In this document: positions 20,016 through 32,330 of the stretch, in pieces
How the letters are laid out: the number at the start of each line of letters is the position of its first letter
Position numbering within the stretch: position 1 is the first letter of the stretch
Assembly (NCBI GenBank): GCA_029747015.1
Contig: JAKOGI010000424.1
Location: 316,501 to 380,500 of the forward strand
Source of the DNA: Carnegiea gigantea
Lineage: Eukaryota > Streptophyta > Magnoliopsida > Caryophyllales > Cactaceae
Length of the DNA stretch: 64,000 bases
Reading direction: 5' to 3'
Notes under the pieces: model-generated
What the model saw: only the letters and a program-made list of their open reading frames with translations
The model's database searches: none
Told to the model about the DNA's origin: nothing
Program-made: the position numbers and the translations under genes

Positions 20016-22065
20016 TGTCGTACAGTTACAAATTAAACCACTACTAAGTCTCATAAATAAGAATATAGCATAGGAAACTAGGGATCAATCCCACAAGGAA
20101 AGGTATAATAAAAGGTAGTTTAAATCTAATTAAATTTACTACTATAATATTTTTTACTTTTTCTTTTAATTACTTAAATAAATCAAGTTAAGCAAATGAA
20201 AATTTGAAAGATTACTGACTCTAATACTACGAAACATTATAAGCTAAACTCTGGAAATAAACCATAAATACTCAACCTAATTATTCTGGAAAATTATAAA
20301 CATAAATACTCACGCAAAGGAAATTTGAAAATTAAAACAAAAAAAATAACAAACAAACAATTAAGCTAAAGGTATAAAAATAACCTAAACTAATAAACAG
20401 TAAATCTTTAAATTTATACTCGCAAAAATATATGTAATTATTTTTAGGAAAATAAAATACGAAATAAATGCAGAAAATACGGACAGAATATAAAACTTGA
20501 AATTAAATAACTAATAAATTGTGCTTAAAAATAAAAATAAAAAATAAAATTAACCATATTGTAAAACATAGTTGTCTAGACTTAATCGATCCCTAAAAAT
20601 GTAAAACAAGAAATAAAAACTTAATTTTAAGATTTATTAAAATAAAAACCAGCATGTATCAAATTTACAAAATAATTTTGAAAAATTATCAAATAATTTG
20701 AAATGACAACAAATTTAAATAAAAGAATATTAGGACTATATCTAAATACTAAAGGGTCATAAAACATGGAAAAACACAAAAGAAACTATTTTTAACCTAG
20801 TTTCTATCAAATTGGTAAATAATAGCAAAAATAGAACAAAGCATTAATTTGCAAATTAAACCACACTAAAAATAAAAATTTAATTATTTAAAAATTACTA
20901 AGACACATCTAAAAGACTAATCTTTTTTTGGGTGGGGGGAGCAAATGAAGTTTGATATTATGGTCTATGAATTTAAGAGTACAAATTAACATACTAAATA
21001 AATCAATTAAAAAGCAAGCAATTAATTGTCAAACATGCCACACTTAAGAAAACGCGTAGCATAAGCTATGTCCAACGTAAAAAGTAATATTTATTATCAA
21101 GACACAAATTGAGTTTTCCATGAGTTAGGCTGCAGAAGACACCCATCTTAAATTATAGTTTAGTAAGGTCCAGTCCTAATGTAAGCCCTACTAGTTTTGA
21201 TAACTCTGGTACCAGCGCAAGAATTTAATCAAATTAGAGTATTAAATAGTAAAAAAATATCATCTAACACCTTGCAACCAATTTACATGATCAATTACAG
21301 TGATACTTATGCCTAAAAAAATAAACCTTATACATAGCAAAGCCTTTCAAACTATCATATGGATTCATATGAAACTAATTAACATATATTCTAATTAATC
21401 TAACATAAATATCATGAACAATAAACCATTGTAGAATCAGAAAATAAAAATCGATCAGACAACAAAGCACAAAATGTTTTTCAAAATAATTAACTTAACA
21501 TGGTTTCAAATGGATTATGCTACGTATAAAAAGACTACTTATACCTATTAAAAATCAAAACGCACAAAAATTCTAACCAATTCATGTTTAACTACAATTT
21601 AAACTTAATAAAATATGAACAAAATAAAAGTTGGGGATTTGATGGGCAGTTGTAGGCGTGATGGAGATTAGGAGATAGTGGAGGTGGTGCGGTGGACTTG
21701 AAGGAGGTTTAGAAGATGGTGAATTTATAGTAGGAATAATCCAACTAGGGTTTGCATAGTTTCTTCTTTTCAAAGTCTTCCAACTGCTCTTCAAATTAGG
21801 AGTAGTATTCTTATAATCTTAGTCTTCAAACAACTCATTATGAAAATAAATACTTTTTATAAATTATTATTTTTATGATCGACTTGATAAATCCACTTGA
21901 AAAGTCCTTCGATAAATAAAACTCACATTTTGGCATCTTTTCTTCTCCTCTTTACTTTATCAATATTGTAACTTAAAAATAGATAAAATGAAGTAAATTA
22001 GACAAAATAATATATATAGTAGAAGCTAATATTTATTAAAAATATGCATGAATTATGGCCTAATA
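20016..22065 (-). repeat. Probable 3' LTR of element C
   Basis: The left edge (TGTCGTACAG) is followed within 85 bases by AGGGATCAATCCCACAAGG, a sequence type common at the 3' end of Athila-like LTRs. The right edge is set by a purine-rich stretch just outside it (- strand GTGCTAGGGAATT at about 22066-22078). The region is about 2 kb, very AT-rich and non-coding. No partner LTR exists in the window, so both ends are estimates. Confidence 0.5.
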
Positions 22066-23750
22066 AATTCCCTAGCACTTAGATTTTGGGCATCCTTGTG
22101 CAAAAAAATCCAAAACTCGACCTTAAAACTTCCTATCCTTCTTGTAAAATCACATATTAAACATGAAACTTGCACTAAGCATTGACTTGCTTTGAAAACA
22201 GTTTGATTCAAAATTTATTAGTTTTCTCTTCAACAAGTGAACAACTACTAAACATTCAACTACCATTAAAGAGTTTCTTCATCAACCTCACAACATTTCT
22301 TTAGCAAAGTAACAAGAACAATAGTCATCGGTCTCCTTTAAGCATCCATACACTGATCAAGACGTGTAAAAAGTTTAAGATAGGAAAAATTAAGGTGCAG
22401 TTGACTATAGAGGCAATTGAACTAGAAGAAATAACTCATTACAATTGTTTCTAATTTTTTAATTTTTTAAAATTTCTTTTCTTTCTTCAAACTCCATTTG
22501 CCCACATATTTGAGGCCCATGTAAGGCCTTAGAAATATAACACTCCCTGTATTACACTCATCTGAATAGAGGTGCTAGAGTTAACAGTTTATTTTCCCTT
22601 TTTTTCTTGTCAATTAGTATGGTTCGAGTCATTGATCGGCCCAAAAAGGGGTATGACTCTCCCAACATAGGTTACTCCATACATAAGGCTCAACTTGAGA
22701 CCTAAACTTAAGGGAAAAAGGAGTCAAGCCACCTAGTCCAACCCATGTTGGTAATCTAACATTTTTTTATATAAATTATTGTTAGCATGTTTTGAGTTGT
22801 AGATGGCCCTAAATGGCATTAACGCTTCTGACATAGGTCTTCTTTGTACACAAGCTGCTCAAGGAAAACAAGTACCGTACGACTTGAACCAACCTATGTT
22901 GGTAAACCATCTAGGAAAATAGAGTAGGTCCTTTTATTGCCTTTAATACAGGTATATAATATGATCAAATAAGATGAATAATCATAACCACCACCCATTA
23001 AAGGGATATACGAAGATCAACTCAAACTACTCTAAGGCTTCATTTGATCCTTAAAAAATTTGGTGGAAAAAAAGTTGAAGGAAAAAAATGTGAAGGAAAA
23101 AAAATTAGAAGAAAGTGAGGTTTTTTTTTTCTTGTTTAGATTGAGAAAAAATACAAGAATTTGGACGAAAAATTTGAATGTTAATAAATTACTTGAATCA
23201 TGTTGATATCATCTTAGCAGTGCAAGGTTCGGGAACGTTAGGAATTCTTTAGGGAACTTTTCCCAAACTTTCCTTATAATTTTATGAAAAAATTTTTATC
23301 ACTTGTTTCTAACAATTTTTTCACTTAATTTTCCTCCTTTTTTTTTTTTTTTGGTGATTTTCTCTAAACTAAATACAAGAAAAAAAGTTACTCTTCCAAA
23401 ATTGTTTCTTTTCACTAAATTTTTCAAGGTCCAAATGGAGCCTACATGAAAATAAATTAGCACGCACAAAAGTCTCCACTCATAAAGAAATAAACTAAAA
23501 ATAGTAAAAATAAAAAAATTAAGCAAGAAAGCATAGCATAAACTCATATTGATGCATTATTTTACAAGAAAGACACCAAAAATGACCCTTCTGTTTAATG
23601 GAGTCAATTTTTTTGTTTACAAAATGTAGAAACTAAATGCAGGATGCATGCCCCCGTCGTTCATTCACGCATTGTCCCTAATTTATGCAAAATAATGGAA
23701 ATAATGAAGATAAAATGGATTTAAACGCACACTTCCTTGAGAATGTTAGG
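22066..23750 (-). other. 3' untranslated region of element C, with a MITE inside
   Basis: Non-coding stretch between the integrase end and the probable 3' LTR. It holds the Tourist-like MITE copy 2 (23036-23442). A near-duplicate of about 90 bases appears at about 22640-22740 and 22795-22910 (both contain words like CATAGG and AACCTATGTTGGTAA-type sequence). Elements A and D also have long 3' untranslated regions. Confidence 0.45.
23036..23442. mobile_element. Tourist-like MITE, copy 2
   Basis: A 407-bp element whose ends read GGCTTCATTTGATCC on the left and, reversed, GGCTCCATTTGGACC on the right. The flanks are TAA (23033-23035) and TAC (23443-23445), a duplication with one change. It shares ends, length and AT-rich interior with the copies at 10605 and 62189. 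Confidence 0.85.
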
Positions 23751-23863
23751 TTGCCTCCCAATCAACACCTTCTTTATTGTCTTGGCCCTACCAACTATTG
23801 CTCATCGATCCCTTAGTTGGATATTTTCCACTAAGCATACATAATCTCCTTCATAAAGATGCT

Positions 23864-24034
23864 TTAGCCTATGACCATTATCTTCAAAATCTTAACAATA
23901 CTATGTGGATGGGTATTTACTACCTCAAAATGTGCTAGCCAACTTGAATTTAGCTTACCAGAAAATAGTCCCAATTTTAAATTAAATAATAACACTTTTT
24001 CACCTACATGAAATTCTTTCCTAATTAGCATCAT
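23864..24034 (-). pseudogene. Element C integrase C-terminus, beyond LINE 2
   Basis: The translation IRKEFHVGEKVLLFNLKLGLFSGKL followed by W-AHFEVVNTHPH is the C-terminal part of a Gypsy integrase (usual form: GxKVLLFNSRLxLFPGKLxSRW). It begins at the LINE 2 target duplication. The upstream part of the same gene ends in SMMLS at the other duplication copy near 30214. The two halves flank LINE 2 exactly. Confidence 0.88.
24025..24034. repeat. LINE 2 target site duplication, left copy
   Basis: TTAGCATCAT directly before the T-rich (reverse A) tail; identical to 30214-30223. Confidence 0.93.
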
Positions 24035-24100
24035 TTTTTGTTTTTTTGGGTGCAGAAGATGGGTCAAGCCCCAGGGGAATTTTATTTATTTCTGAATCCT

Positions 24101-24620
24101 TCAGGGCCAAAGTGCCCGCACATTATCTGTTGGGCATACATCCCTAACCTTAGGTGGAGGTGAATTTAAAATGGTACATTTTGGAATCGACGAAATGCCC
24201 ATGTTGGCTAACCCATCTGCGACTTGATTAGCCTCTCTACAACAATGTGTAATTTTGACTTCCCATCCCCCGGAATGAATGAGGTTAGCACAGATACATA
24301 GCAAAGGCTCATGTTCTAAGCTCCATGTTGTATTGCCTCTGAGCATATCCGCCACCACTAATGAGTCCAGCTGGATCCACAGTTTAGGAATTTACATGCT
24401 TTTTGCTAGTCGAATGCCCCGGCGTATTGACGTAATATACCCATTCCTTCAGTTAATCCACATATCCACTCCCCTCGACATCCCTATAGTACCCCGCCTC
24501 CACTGTTGGGCCCGGTTTACCTCTGGCTGCCCCATCCGTACTTACGACCACCCAACCATCAAGTGGGCTTTCCTAGCCCACCAAGATTTCGGTCTCCTCT
24601 CTAGTTCTCTTGCCATTCCA
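24101..24620 (-). pseudogene. LINE 2 C-terminal RNase H-like domain
   Basis: The last domain of ORF2. The readable 85-residue part (24101-24358) has MVADMLRGN, then EPLLCICANLIHSGGWEVKI and HCCREANQVADGLANMG. The phrase REANxVADxLA holds the final catalytic Asp of RVT_3-type RNase H. Upstream, up to about 24620, the frame is interrupted and only traces of earlier motifs remain. A polyadenylation-like AATAAA on the - strand near 24064-24070 precedes the tail. Confidence 0.88.
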
Positions 24621-25034
24621 TGAGTCATCCACTGCCAACGTATCTAGTATCACATGGAACCGCTCCAGTAGGAACATGGGCTTGTTGCTGGGTATGGACT
24701 TGGCTTTATCAAAACATATTGAGTTCCTCCATTTCTAAATATACCACATAACGAGTACGAACTTTATAGACCAGTCCTCTTCCTCATCCTTCGCCAGGAC
24801 GTTATCCTTGACCCAGTATAAGAATTCATTCTGACTCATGCATCTTGTCATCCCTATACTCTGGCACCACTACCACAATGTTGCTGCTTCAAGACATTGT
24901 CTAAGGGCATGGTCAATGGCCTCAATCTCCATCTCACAAAGTGGGTAGAAAGGGTTGCTTGTCATTCCCCGTTTATGTCGATTAGCATTGGTAAGTAATC
25001 GGTCATATAATACTAGCCACAGAAAGAATTGACA

Positions 25035-25343
25035 TCAATGTAGGGCCTTGATTTTCCATACCCATGCCCATGAGTCATTCCTCTCTGTTATGGGATCTCC
25101 TCGGAACATGCCAAAAACTGACTTGATTTTGCACTTTCCTGCTTTGTCCCCTTTCCAGTAAAGCTTATCTTCAGCCCCAGCATCATTGATTAGTTCATGC
25201 GAAGCAATTTTGCAGAGGGCCTCACTGGTTAAATAGTTTGAGAATTTTTCCCATTGCCACCCTCTGTTGGCATCCCAGTAGTCTGCCACCAGTGTGTTAT
25301 GGATGTCATAAAGAACCTCTTTCATTGCCATACTTAACAGCAT
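25035..25343 (-). pseudogene. LINE 2 zf-RVT lead-in
   Basis: A 102-residue frame containing VADYWDANRGWQWEKFSNYL, LYWKGDKAGKCKIKSVFGMF and WAWVWKIKALH. This corresponds to the segment from the thumb to the start of the zf-RVT region (usual form: DxxxWxxxxxGxFSVKSxY..WxxxWxxKxPxK). The Cys/His cluster itself is decayed between 24830 and 25035. Confidence 0.85.
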
Positions 25344-25663
25344 TTAGCCGCTAGCCTAGGGGTGCTTCCAAAACTTTGTTGCTTACCCATTTGCTACAGT
25401 ATGCCCAATACCCTTTTTTGGGTGGCTCTAATTTTCCCAGATCCCCCTCCAAGTGGATAAGGCATTAGGGCGTCCCTGAACTCGTTCGAGATCCCTGCTT
25501 CCATTACAGTACTTCTGCCGGAGTACTCTAGCCCATAAAGAGTCCTTCTCGTTCGTCATTCTCCAATCAAGCTTGACAAGGCTGAATTTAATTGTCGCAT
25601 CGCTCGTAGTCCTAGTCCACCTATTTCCTTAGGCTTTGTGACAGTATCCAGTATCCCAAGTGA

Positions 25664-26911
25664 CTAGATAGGGTTTACGTTCTTATGCCGTACCCCCCAT
25701 AGGAATCTCCTGACTTTCCTATCCAATTCATTACATACCGCTCGAGGGAATTTTACCGTTTGCATGGTATATGCCAGGATCATCGTAACAATGGATTGAA
25801 TGAGGGTGGCACGCTCGGTTAATGATAAACACTTTGTCTTCCATCCCGTAAGTCGTTTCTCCACCTTTTTGATGACTTGTTGATACGTTGCTTTAGTTAC
25901 TTGCCTGTGCAGTGTAGGGACTCCAGGGTACCTCCCGACATCATCCGTTTGCTCTATACCCAGTGTGTCGCATACTTCCTCCATGTCCCTTTCTTGATAT
26001 TAGGTGAAAAATAAACCTTCGACTTTGTCGTGTTTATTTTCTGTCCCAAGGCACTACAGAATCAGGCTAGACAACATTTTACTACTAATGCTTGGGCAGT
26101 CGAGGCTTCCGTGAAGAGGATCAGATAGTCAGCAAACATCAGATTGGAAATTTTAGGCCCATTTCGGCATACTTGTATTGGTTTCTATTGCTTTTGCAAG
26201 ATTTCTTCTTTAATTAGGTGGGTAAGTATTTTAATACAGGCTAGAAAAACCTATGGCGATAGCAGATCGCCTTGCCTGATACCCCCAGTTTGGCAAAACT
26301 CCTCTGTTGGTCTCCATTTCAGAAGATCCTCATTGAGCAAGTGGATATACACATCATTATAACCTCCATCAAATTTTGAGGGATACGCATCTCCATTAAA
26401 CTATCATGGATAAAGCTCTTTTTGAACCTGTCATATGCTTTTTCTAAATCTAGTTTGATGGCCATCCATGCTTCCCTGCCGTTGGCTACCCTTATTGTGT
26501 GAATTGCCTCTTGTATAATCACAATATTATCTCCAATCATTCGTCCCGGAACGAAGCTTGCCTCTGTAGGTGAAATGAGATCAGGGAGAATCTGTTTGAT
26601 CTGTTGCATAATAGCTTTTGTGATGATTTTGTATGCAACATTATAGAGGCTTATCGGTCGGAAGTGGGAAGGCATATGTGGGTGCTCCAGTTTTGGAATA
26701 AGGGCAAGAAACGTGCTATTCACTTCCTCTAGTAACATTTGGCCCTGTAGAACTTATAACACCATTGTACAAACATTCTCTCCGACAATGTTCCAGTATC
26801 ATTGATAAAACAATGCCTGGTACCCATATGGGCTAGGTGATTTGAATGGGCCCATAGAGGATACCGCGGCCCAGACTTCACTTGCAGAGAATGGTTTGGC
26901 CAAGCATGCAT
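25664..26911 (-). pseudogene. LINE 2 reverse transcriptase, catalytic box altered
   Basis: Motifs in order on the - strand: FLALIPKLEHPHMPSHFRPISL and NVAYKIITKAIMQQIK (26600-26700), EASFVPGRMIGDNIVIIQEA (about 26530), WMAIKLDLEKAYDRF (about 26440), GGIRQGDLLSP then a stop (about 26270), and NLMFADYLILF (about 26112-26145). The last should be FADD; here the second Asp is Tyr (26125-26127). The C-terminal part RYPGVPTLHRQVTKATYQQV and KCLSLTERATLIQSIV with RRFLWG is at 25664-25984. Stops and frameshifts separate these blocks. Confidence 0.93.
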
Positions 26912-27091
26912 GCATCTCTTGGCTTATTCGGGGAAATTGATCTCATGCCATGTTATTCACATTATTTCCAAAGGAGGGGTCCGAGTATAAATTGGCAAAA
27001 TACTCAACAACCATCTTTTTAATAGCAATTGGTTCAGTAACGCATGAGCCCTCATTGTTTTGGAGTCATTCAATGCGGTTATGCTCCCTTC

Positions 27092-27319
27092 TTATGACTG
27101 TGCATAGATGAAAGTACCTCGTATTCCGAACACCATCCCGAAGGGCGTCAACTCGGGATTTTTGAAACCATAAGAGTGCAATTTGGCTGAGGTTTCTTTA
27201 AGTTCCCTTTGCAACTTGACCTCCAGCTTAATCAAATGCCGTGGCCACCTTGATCCAGTTGTTTTTATATTCCTTCCAAACGAGCCCAGATTTTCCTTTT
27301 TTTCAGAATAGGTTGCCAA
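27092..27319 (-). pseudogene. LINE 2 ORF2 linker between endonuclease and RT
   Basis: A 75-residue frame that includes NLGSFGRNIKTTGSRWPRHL, LQRELKETSAKLHSYGFKNP and an arginine- and glycine-containing end. Its position between endonuclease and reverse transcriptase matches the helical linker of plant L1 ORF2 proteins. It is out of frame with both neighbours. Confidence 0.6.
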
Positions 27320-27536
27320 AGACCTCCTTATTCCACTTTGTCAAGTCCACTCCTAAATACCCCAAGGCCGATACGAGAGGTAGGTGTTCCTTCTAATGTG
27401 ATTTCAAGAACTCGTCAAACTGATTGTGTGAGGTCCAAGTTGCTTGGAACCAAAATGGTTTGGCATTTTTCGATACTGAAGCAAAACCATTCGTGCTTAT
27501 TTGAATAGGATGGTGATATGAATAACATCAGTTCAA

Positions 27537-28182
27537 TTATGGGATTGATCCCTCTGGAAATCGCACCCTCCCACTCATATTACATATGACCCGATCCAAC
27601 CTAGCACTTTTTCGCGTATCCCAGGCATTCCCTCGAACCGAATTAAAAAAAGGTCCCGAAAAGCCTAAGTCTATTAAGCCATTATTTTCGATCCAGGTAG
27701 TGAAAAAGGTGCATCTTCTGCTGATTTCGTGAGCTCCATGATCGTGTTTAGTAAGAGATTGAGTTTCATTAAAATCCCCATCTAGCATCTAAGGGAACAC
27801 TATAGAGTGAGCAAATTGGCTGAGTTTATCCCACAGCTCTTCTCTTAGTTGTAGAGGGGGGCTTGCACATATGGTTGCAAAAATCCAGGGTCGTACACCC
27901 TTCCTCTTAACCTCCATAATAACAAACTGTTGGTGTGTAGATACAAGCATAAGCTGAACCTTGTCTGTGTTCCATAGCACCCAAATACCTCCTTGGAAAC
28001 CCTGTGCCTTCCACTTGGTACTGTCCCTGGAAGCCAATTCTATCACTGACCTCATCCACTTTAGCACCACTGATATGTGTTTTGAGTAGTGCTAAAACGT
28101 GAGGCTCTTACACGCGGATATATTCTTTTATCGTGCTTAGGCATTCCCGAATTTAAGCTCCACGAACATTCCAAATCATCAT
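27537..28182 (-). pseudogene. LINE 2 ORF2 start: endonuclease
   Basis: The ORF2 start is placed at the ATG at 28180-28182, giving MMIWNVRGA, the usual opening motif. Reading through stops, the domain continues with EPHVLALLKTHISGAKVDEV, then GFQGGIWVLWNTDKVQL (about 27990), ICASPPLQLREELWDKL, MLDGDFNETQSLTKHDHG (metal-binding GDFNE, about 27770), and FTTWIENNGLIDLGFSGPFF with ARLDRVICN (about 27600). Stops interrupt it at several places, so the nicking enzyme is dead. Confidence 0.9.
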
Positions 28183-29234
28183 TTTAACATTGGCATGAGG
28201 AAGCAAATCTTCCGCAGTATGTTCATCTCTTTCACATTCATTTGATCCATAAAACAATAGATGGTAAGACCCTTATGGTGTTCCGCCCAGTGGCTCCTGC
28301 AACGAGCTTTGCCTTTGCATGCTTTGCATGTCCTCCTGTGCCTAATTTCCTACACTCATGGCGATTCCACTCCTACCTATACAGGGTTCGATTCCACCTT
28401 GTACTAGCCCAAACATCCCTCCCGTTGACTGCCTCGCATTTTGGTGTATATCTGGAGGGTCATCAGGAGGGCTTCCATTCTATCTACCCGTAGTCAGCAA
28501 CTGACTCCAGAGCCCATTTCACCTTGAAGGTCCATTTGTTGGCTTGTCTCACTTCTAGTTTCCTAGGTTGGGGTTCGGGCTTGGGCCTGTTGTGGTCCTC
28601 TAACTAGGCGTAGGCCCATAGAAGAAGTATCCCGCAAGGCCGTGTTAAACCTTCGCTGTAAACTTTGGCGGATTAGGCTGCTATTTTGTGGGTGTGGGCT
28701 GGGCTATGGCATGTGGTACGGGGCCTTTCCTGGATGTTCGTGTGGGACCATTAAGGCTGACATGTTATTATGTTCGTAAGTCTCTAGGACCACGTCTACT
28801 TCTTAAGTTCCTTGGCAGCAATTTTCCTTACTGTGTTCCCTAGATTCCGTAATATTTTCCTTATTTGGGGTTAGGAAACCTTCCTTCATATCTTCTCCAT
28901 CAATATTTGCATTGTTGTCTAACTCTGCTAAGGCACGAAATCTCGATCCCTGATTCCCACCATTTGAGAGATTTGTTTCCTATGCTTGTGTATCACTATT
29001 TGCCACGTTAAGTAGACGGATATTCCCATCCTGTCCCTCTAATGCCACATGCTGGTTCGGTTCTGGTCGAACTGTGGTTTGCCTTTCGGTGTGAGCTTAT
29101 GTTCTTGAGTTTCGTCTTCTTGCATGTTTCTTCACCAGCATCCAACTCCTATATGTTGTTTCTTCTTCTGGATTGATCAATTGTGCATTGCAAAGCTTTT
29201 GGGCTATCAAATCGCCATTGTGATTTGCCTGATC

Positions 29235-29640
29235 CTATTCTTTCTGGTTGTGCCGAGTAGTAGGGTAATTATCGTCCTTATGGCCTTGTTTTCTACATGT
29301 GAAACAAATCATATGGAGCCCTTCATATTGTATCCTCCATATTTGTCTATTCAAATGGAATTTTGATAGGAGCGGTTTGGATGGATCAACCTCGATGCTC
29401 ATTTTTGTGTACTGTCCTCTCTCCACATTAGCTGTGGTGTCATCTACCCATATGACCTTGCCAATCTTGCTACCTATTTTCTGGAGTAGAAAATTCTTAT
29501 TAAAGTATTCAACACTTAGCTGTGGAATGCGTACCCACATAGTGAGTTTAGTAATAGCTTCTTCATCCGACAGAAAATTTAGTACCCATTCTCTGATAAC
29601 TTCCTAGCATCCATGGTCCTTGTGTCAGAATGTGGGTATA
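29235..29640 (-). pseudogene. LINE 2 ORF1: DUF4283-like region and zinc knuckle
   Basis: ORF1 binds element RNA in this family. The readable segment has MWVRIPQLSVEYFNKNFLLQ, GSKIGKVIWVDDTT, ERGQYTKMSIEVDPSKPLLS and YEGLHMICFTCRKQGHKDDN, matching the plant LINE ORF1 order (DUF4283, then a CCHC knuckle). In the knuckle the last Cys is replaced by Tyr. Upstream, to about 30180, the N-terminal portion is present but broken by stops. The sequence between 28190 and 29230 is the decayed C-terminal part of ORF1 and the spacer. Confidence 0.88.
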
Positions 29641-30213
29641 GTCTTCAGGGTTTGTGAATCTAGTGACATAGTAGTCACATCTAATATCAATGAGCGAGAA
29701 GTCTCACCTCAGCACCCACTCCAATTTCAATCTTTTCTTAAGTTAGAGGTAGCGTATTCCTTTATCGAACATTCGAATGATAATAGCGTTTCGCCATTGG
29801 TTTCTTAGTTGACGCTTTTCCATTGCTGTGAGTGTGATGGTTGGGCATGTTGGGTCCTCCTCTTCTGGGGGTTCATTATCTCCAGATTCATCCCCACGGC
29901 TGTTGTCTTCCTAGATTGCAGTTTGGACCACGTTGAATGTTAATTTCGGATTGTTTCTCTAGAGGGTGTCTCTGTATGATAATCCTCCAGTAGCCCTTGG
30001 TAACCATTCCTCTATTGCTCTAGTGTTTGGAATGACGTGGTTGGTTCCTTCCCCTTCTTAGAAGGAGTCTGCCATATCTTCATCTACTTCAGCCATGTCT
30101 TCTTCATCCGTATTGACCCCGTTAGCTGATTGTTCATCTTTTTCTTCGATCTGGATGGTATGTCAGTTTCTTTCGTGGAAGGGTTTATCTCAGTCTTGCT
30201 GCCGCATTGCTAC

Positions 30214-30223
30214 TTAGCATCAT
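30214..30223. repeat. LINE 2 target site duplication, right copy
   Basis: TTAGCATCAT directly after the 5' end of LINE 2; identical to 24025-24034. Confidence 0.93.
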
Positions 30224-30900
30224 AGAAAGCTTTGGGTTTGCCTTGTAGATATCTAAATTATCATACACGTCCAGATAAACCTCTTCTAATTTCTGCAATT
30301 GCAACTTAAGTTGCTTCCTTGCTATGTCATGATCAAAAATTACACTGCTTCACATCCTGATTGGATTTATGCTCCAACCCTATATGGCGATAAAATGCTT
30401 TACCAAAAACTAGCCTATAAGGTGACATACATATAGGTGTCTTACATGCAATTTCTATAAGCCCAAGGAGCTTCATCTAACCTAAGATTCCAATCTTTCT
30501 TATCTGGCCTAACAACATTTTCTAATATGTTCTTAATCTCTTTATTAGAGATTTCAGCTTGGCCATTTGTTTCAGTAGGATAACCAGTAGACACATTATG
30601 AGTTGTATGATATTAGCAAACAAGCACCTAAGGTTTTATTGAAAAAATGTGTTCCCCTAAATAATGATTGCTTTTTATGCACTCCATAACTATCCAAAAT
30701 AAGAAATTTAACATGCTTCACCAGATTTTTAGCATCATCAGCTCTAGTACCCGTAACTTCAACCCACTTAGATACATAATCAACAACCATAATAACATAA
30801 GTAAAACCAAAAGAAGTAGGATAAGGTCCTATGAAATCAACACTCAATACATTAAAGTTTCCACAAACATACACATTATGTAGAGGCATCTGATTTCTTC
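30224..30900 (-). pseudogene. Element C integrase core
   Basis: Gypsy integrase pieces on the - strand: NVLSVDFIGPYPTSFGFTYV and [12 protein letters not shown] (catalytic Asp region, about 30770-30850), LILDSYGVHK-type residues with the second Asp region changed, GTHFFNKT, and after a frame change YPTETNGQAEISNKEIKNIL (catalytic Glu, about 30530-30600), DWNLRLDEAPWAYR. Stops follow up to the LINE 2 junction. It is clearly Gypsy and non-functional. Confidence 0.92.
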
Positions 30901-31364
30901 TAGATAAATTACTTGTCTTCTAGCATTCTTTGTATCTTTTGCAAAAATCATAGGCACCTGTTAAAATAGCCAGTGATAAAATCCATACTCAAGAACTTTG
31001 TGTGCCATTCTTTTGGGTCCAAAATGTCCCCCACTTTTAGAAGAGTGAAAAGTTAAAATAGAATGGAATTCATAGTCATCTACACACTGCCTTATGATCT
31101 TATCTCCATAAAGTTTCCATAGATATGACTTATCTTAAGCATAATATTTACGGTGGGCTCTTATCTTCTCCTTTTAGGCTCTAGACAAGTATATAAAGTC
31201 TCATCAGGGAAACCATCACTCAATGGATTACCGCTCTCCCTATCTTCTGGCCCACTTAGCAGGTTATCTACTAAATTTTTAGCTCCTAGCTTGTCTCTAA
31301 TTTCTAAGTAAAATTCTTATAGTAGTAAGACCCATCTAATCAATCTAGGTTTGGGTCACCTTAC

Positions 31365-31650
31365 TCAACAAATGTTTAATGGTATAATGATAAGTATATG
31401 AACAGTAACTTTAGCACCTAACAAATAAGGACGAAACTTTTCTAGAGCAAAGATAACAATGTACATTTCCTTTTCTATAGTAGTGTAGTTACACTGTGCT
31501 GGTTCTAGAGTTCTAAAAGCATAATAGATTACATGAGATACCTTACCTACTCTTGACCTAAGCTTGCCCATATTGCCTTATCATTAGCATCACACATCCG
31601 TTCGAAAGGTAGGGGTGCACTATTGGAGTAGTGGTCAATTTCAATTTTCA
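31365..31650 (-). pseudogene. Element C RNase H
   Basis: The piece reads VSHVIYYAFRTLEPAQCNYTT, IEKEMYIVIFALEKFRPYLL and GAKVTVHI, matching the Gypsy RNase H segment that usually reads [47 protein letters not shown]. The catalytic Glu helix is present; the following TDH motif is lost. The frame is broken at both ends. Confidence 0.9.
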
Positions 31651-31739
31651 ATTGGTCAAAGGCTCTTCTAAAGTCCTCACTAAATTAAATAGAATATCAT
31701 TTACAAGTAAAGCACCTAAAAGAGGGGCAATCTTAGAAA

Positions 31740-32330
31740 AATCCTTAATAAATCTTCTATGAAACCCAACATGACCTAAAAATGACCTCACCCCTTGGCA
31801 CACTATGGATAAGGAAAAGATTGCATTATGTCTACTTTAGCCTTGTCAACCTCTAATCCTTTAGATGACCCTACATAACCTAGTACTACCCCATGCTCCA
31901 CCCTGAAATGACACTTTCCAACATTGAACTCTAAATTAGTTTCAATGCAATACTGAAGCACTAAAGTAAGATGATGCAAGCACTCATTAAATAAATAACC
32001 ATGTATAGGAAAATCATCCATGAAAACTTCCATAATTTTATTGATAAAATAAAAAAAATGTTCATCATGTATATATAAAATGTAGCAGGAGCGTTATATA
32101 GACCAAACTACATCCTTGTAAAAGCATAGGCACCAAAAGGACAGGTAAAAGTGGTATTTTATAATCCTCAAGAGCTATAGTCAATGCACACTCTCCAACC
32201 ACTCTGGACTTTAGTAGGTACTAATTCACCTTCCTTATTCTAAACTATTGTTGTGCCCCCCTTTTAGGAACCATATGAATATGACTAACCCACTCAGAAT
32301 CTGCTATAATGTATATCACTCCGTCATCTA
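31740..32330 (-). pseudogene. Element C reverse transcriptase
   Basis: The clear part is MEVFMDDFPIHGYLFNECLH (32033 and left), with FMDD, the Gypsy catalytic box, then ALQYCIETNLEFNVGKCHF and VVLGYVGSSKGLEVDKAKVD (usual form: VLGHxVSxxGIEVDKAKV). Upstream, stops interrupt the fingers region (about 32040-32330). It is followed by RNase H at 31650. The catalytic pair survives but the frame does not. Confidence 0.93.

Larger units (their letters stand above)
24035..30213 (-). mobile_element. L1-type LINE 2, full length, inactive
   Basis: A 6.18-kb - strand LINE flanked by a perfect 10-bp duplication, TTAGCATCAT (24025-24034 and 30214-30223). Its 3' A-rich tail is the T-rich run at 24035-24047. 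From the 5' end it carries ORF1 (DUF4283-like and zinc knuckle), then ORF2 with endonuclease, reverse transcriptase, zf-RVT and RNase H. All parts carry stops or frameshifts, and the reverse transcriptase catalytic box is altered. The boundaries are secure because removing it rejoins the Gypsy integrase gene. Confidence 0.96.

Noticed and set aside
31801..32033. Element B and element C as one element with gag at 46 kb and pol at 30-33 kb
   Set aside because: The gag, zinc and protease motifs of B are of Tat type while the linker before the C reverse transcriptase is of Athila type, and about 1 kb of unrelated sequence separates them. The possibility of a chimera is kept open only as a finding.
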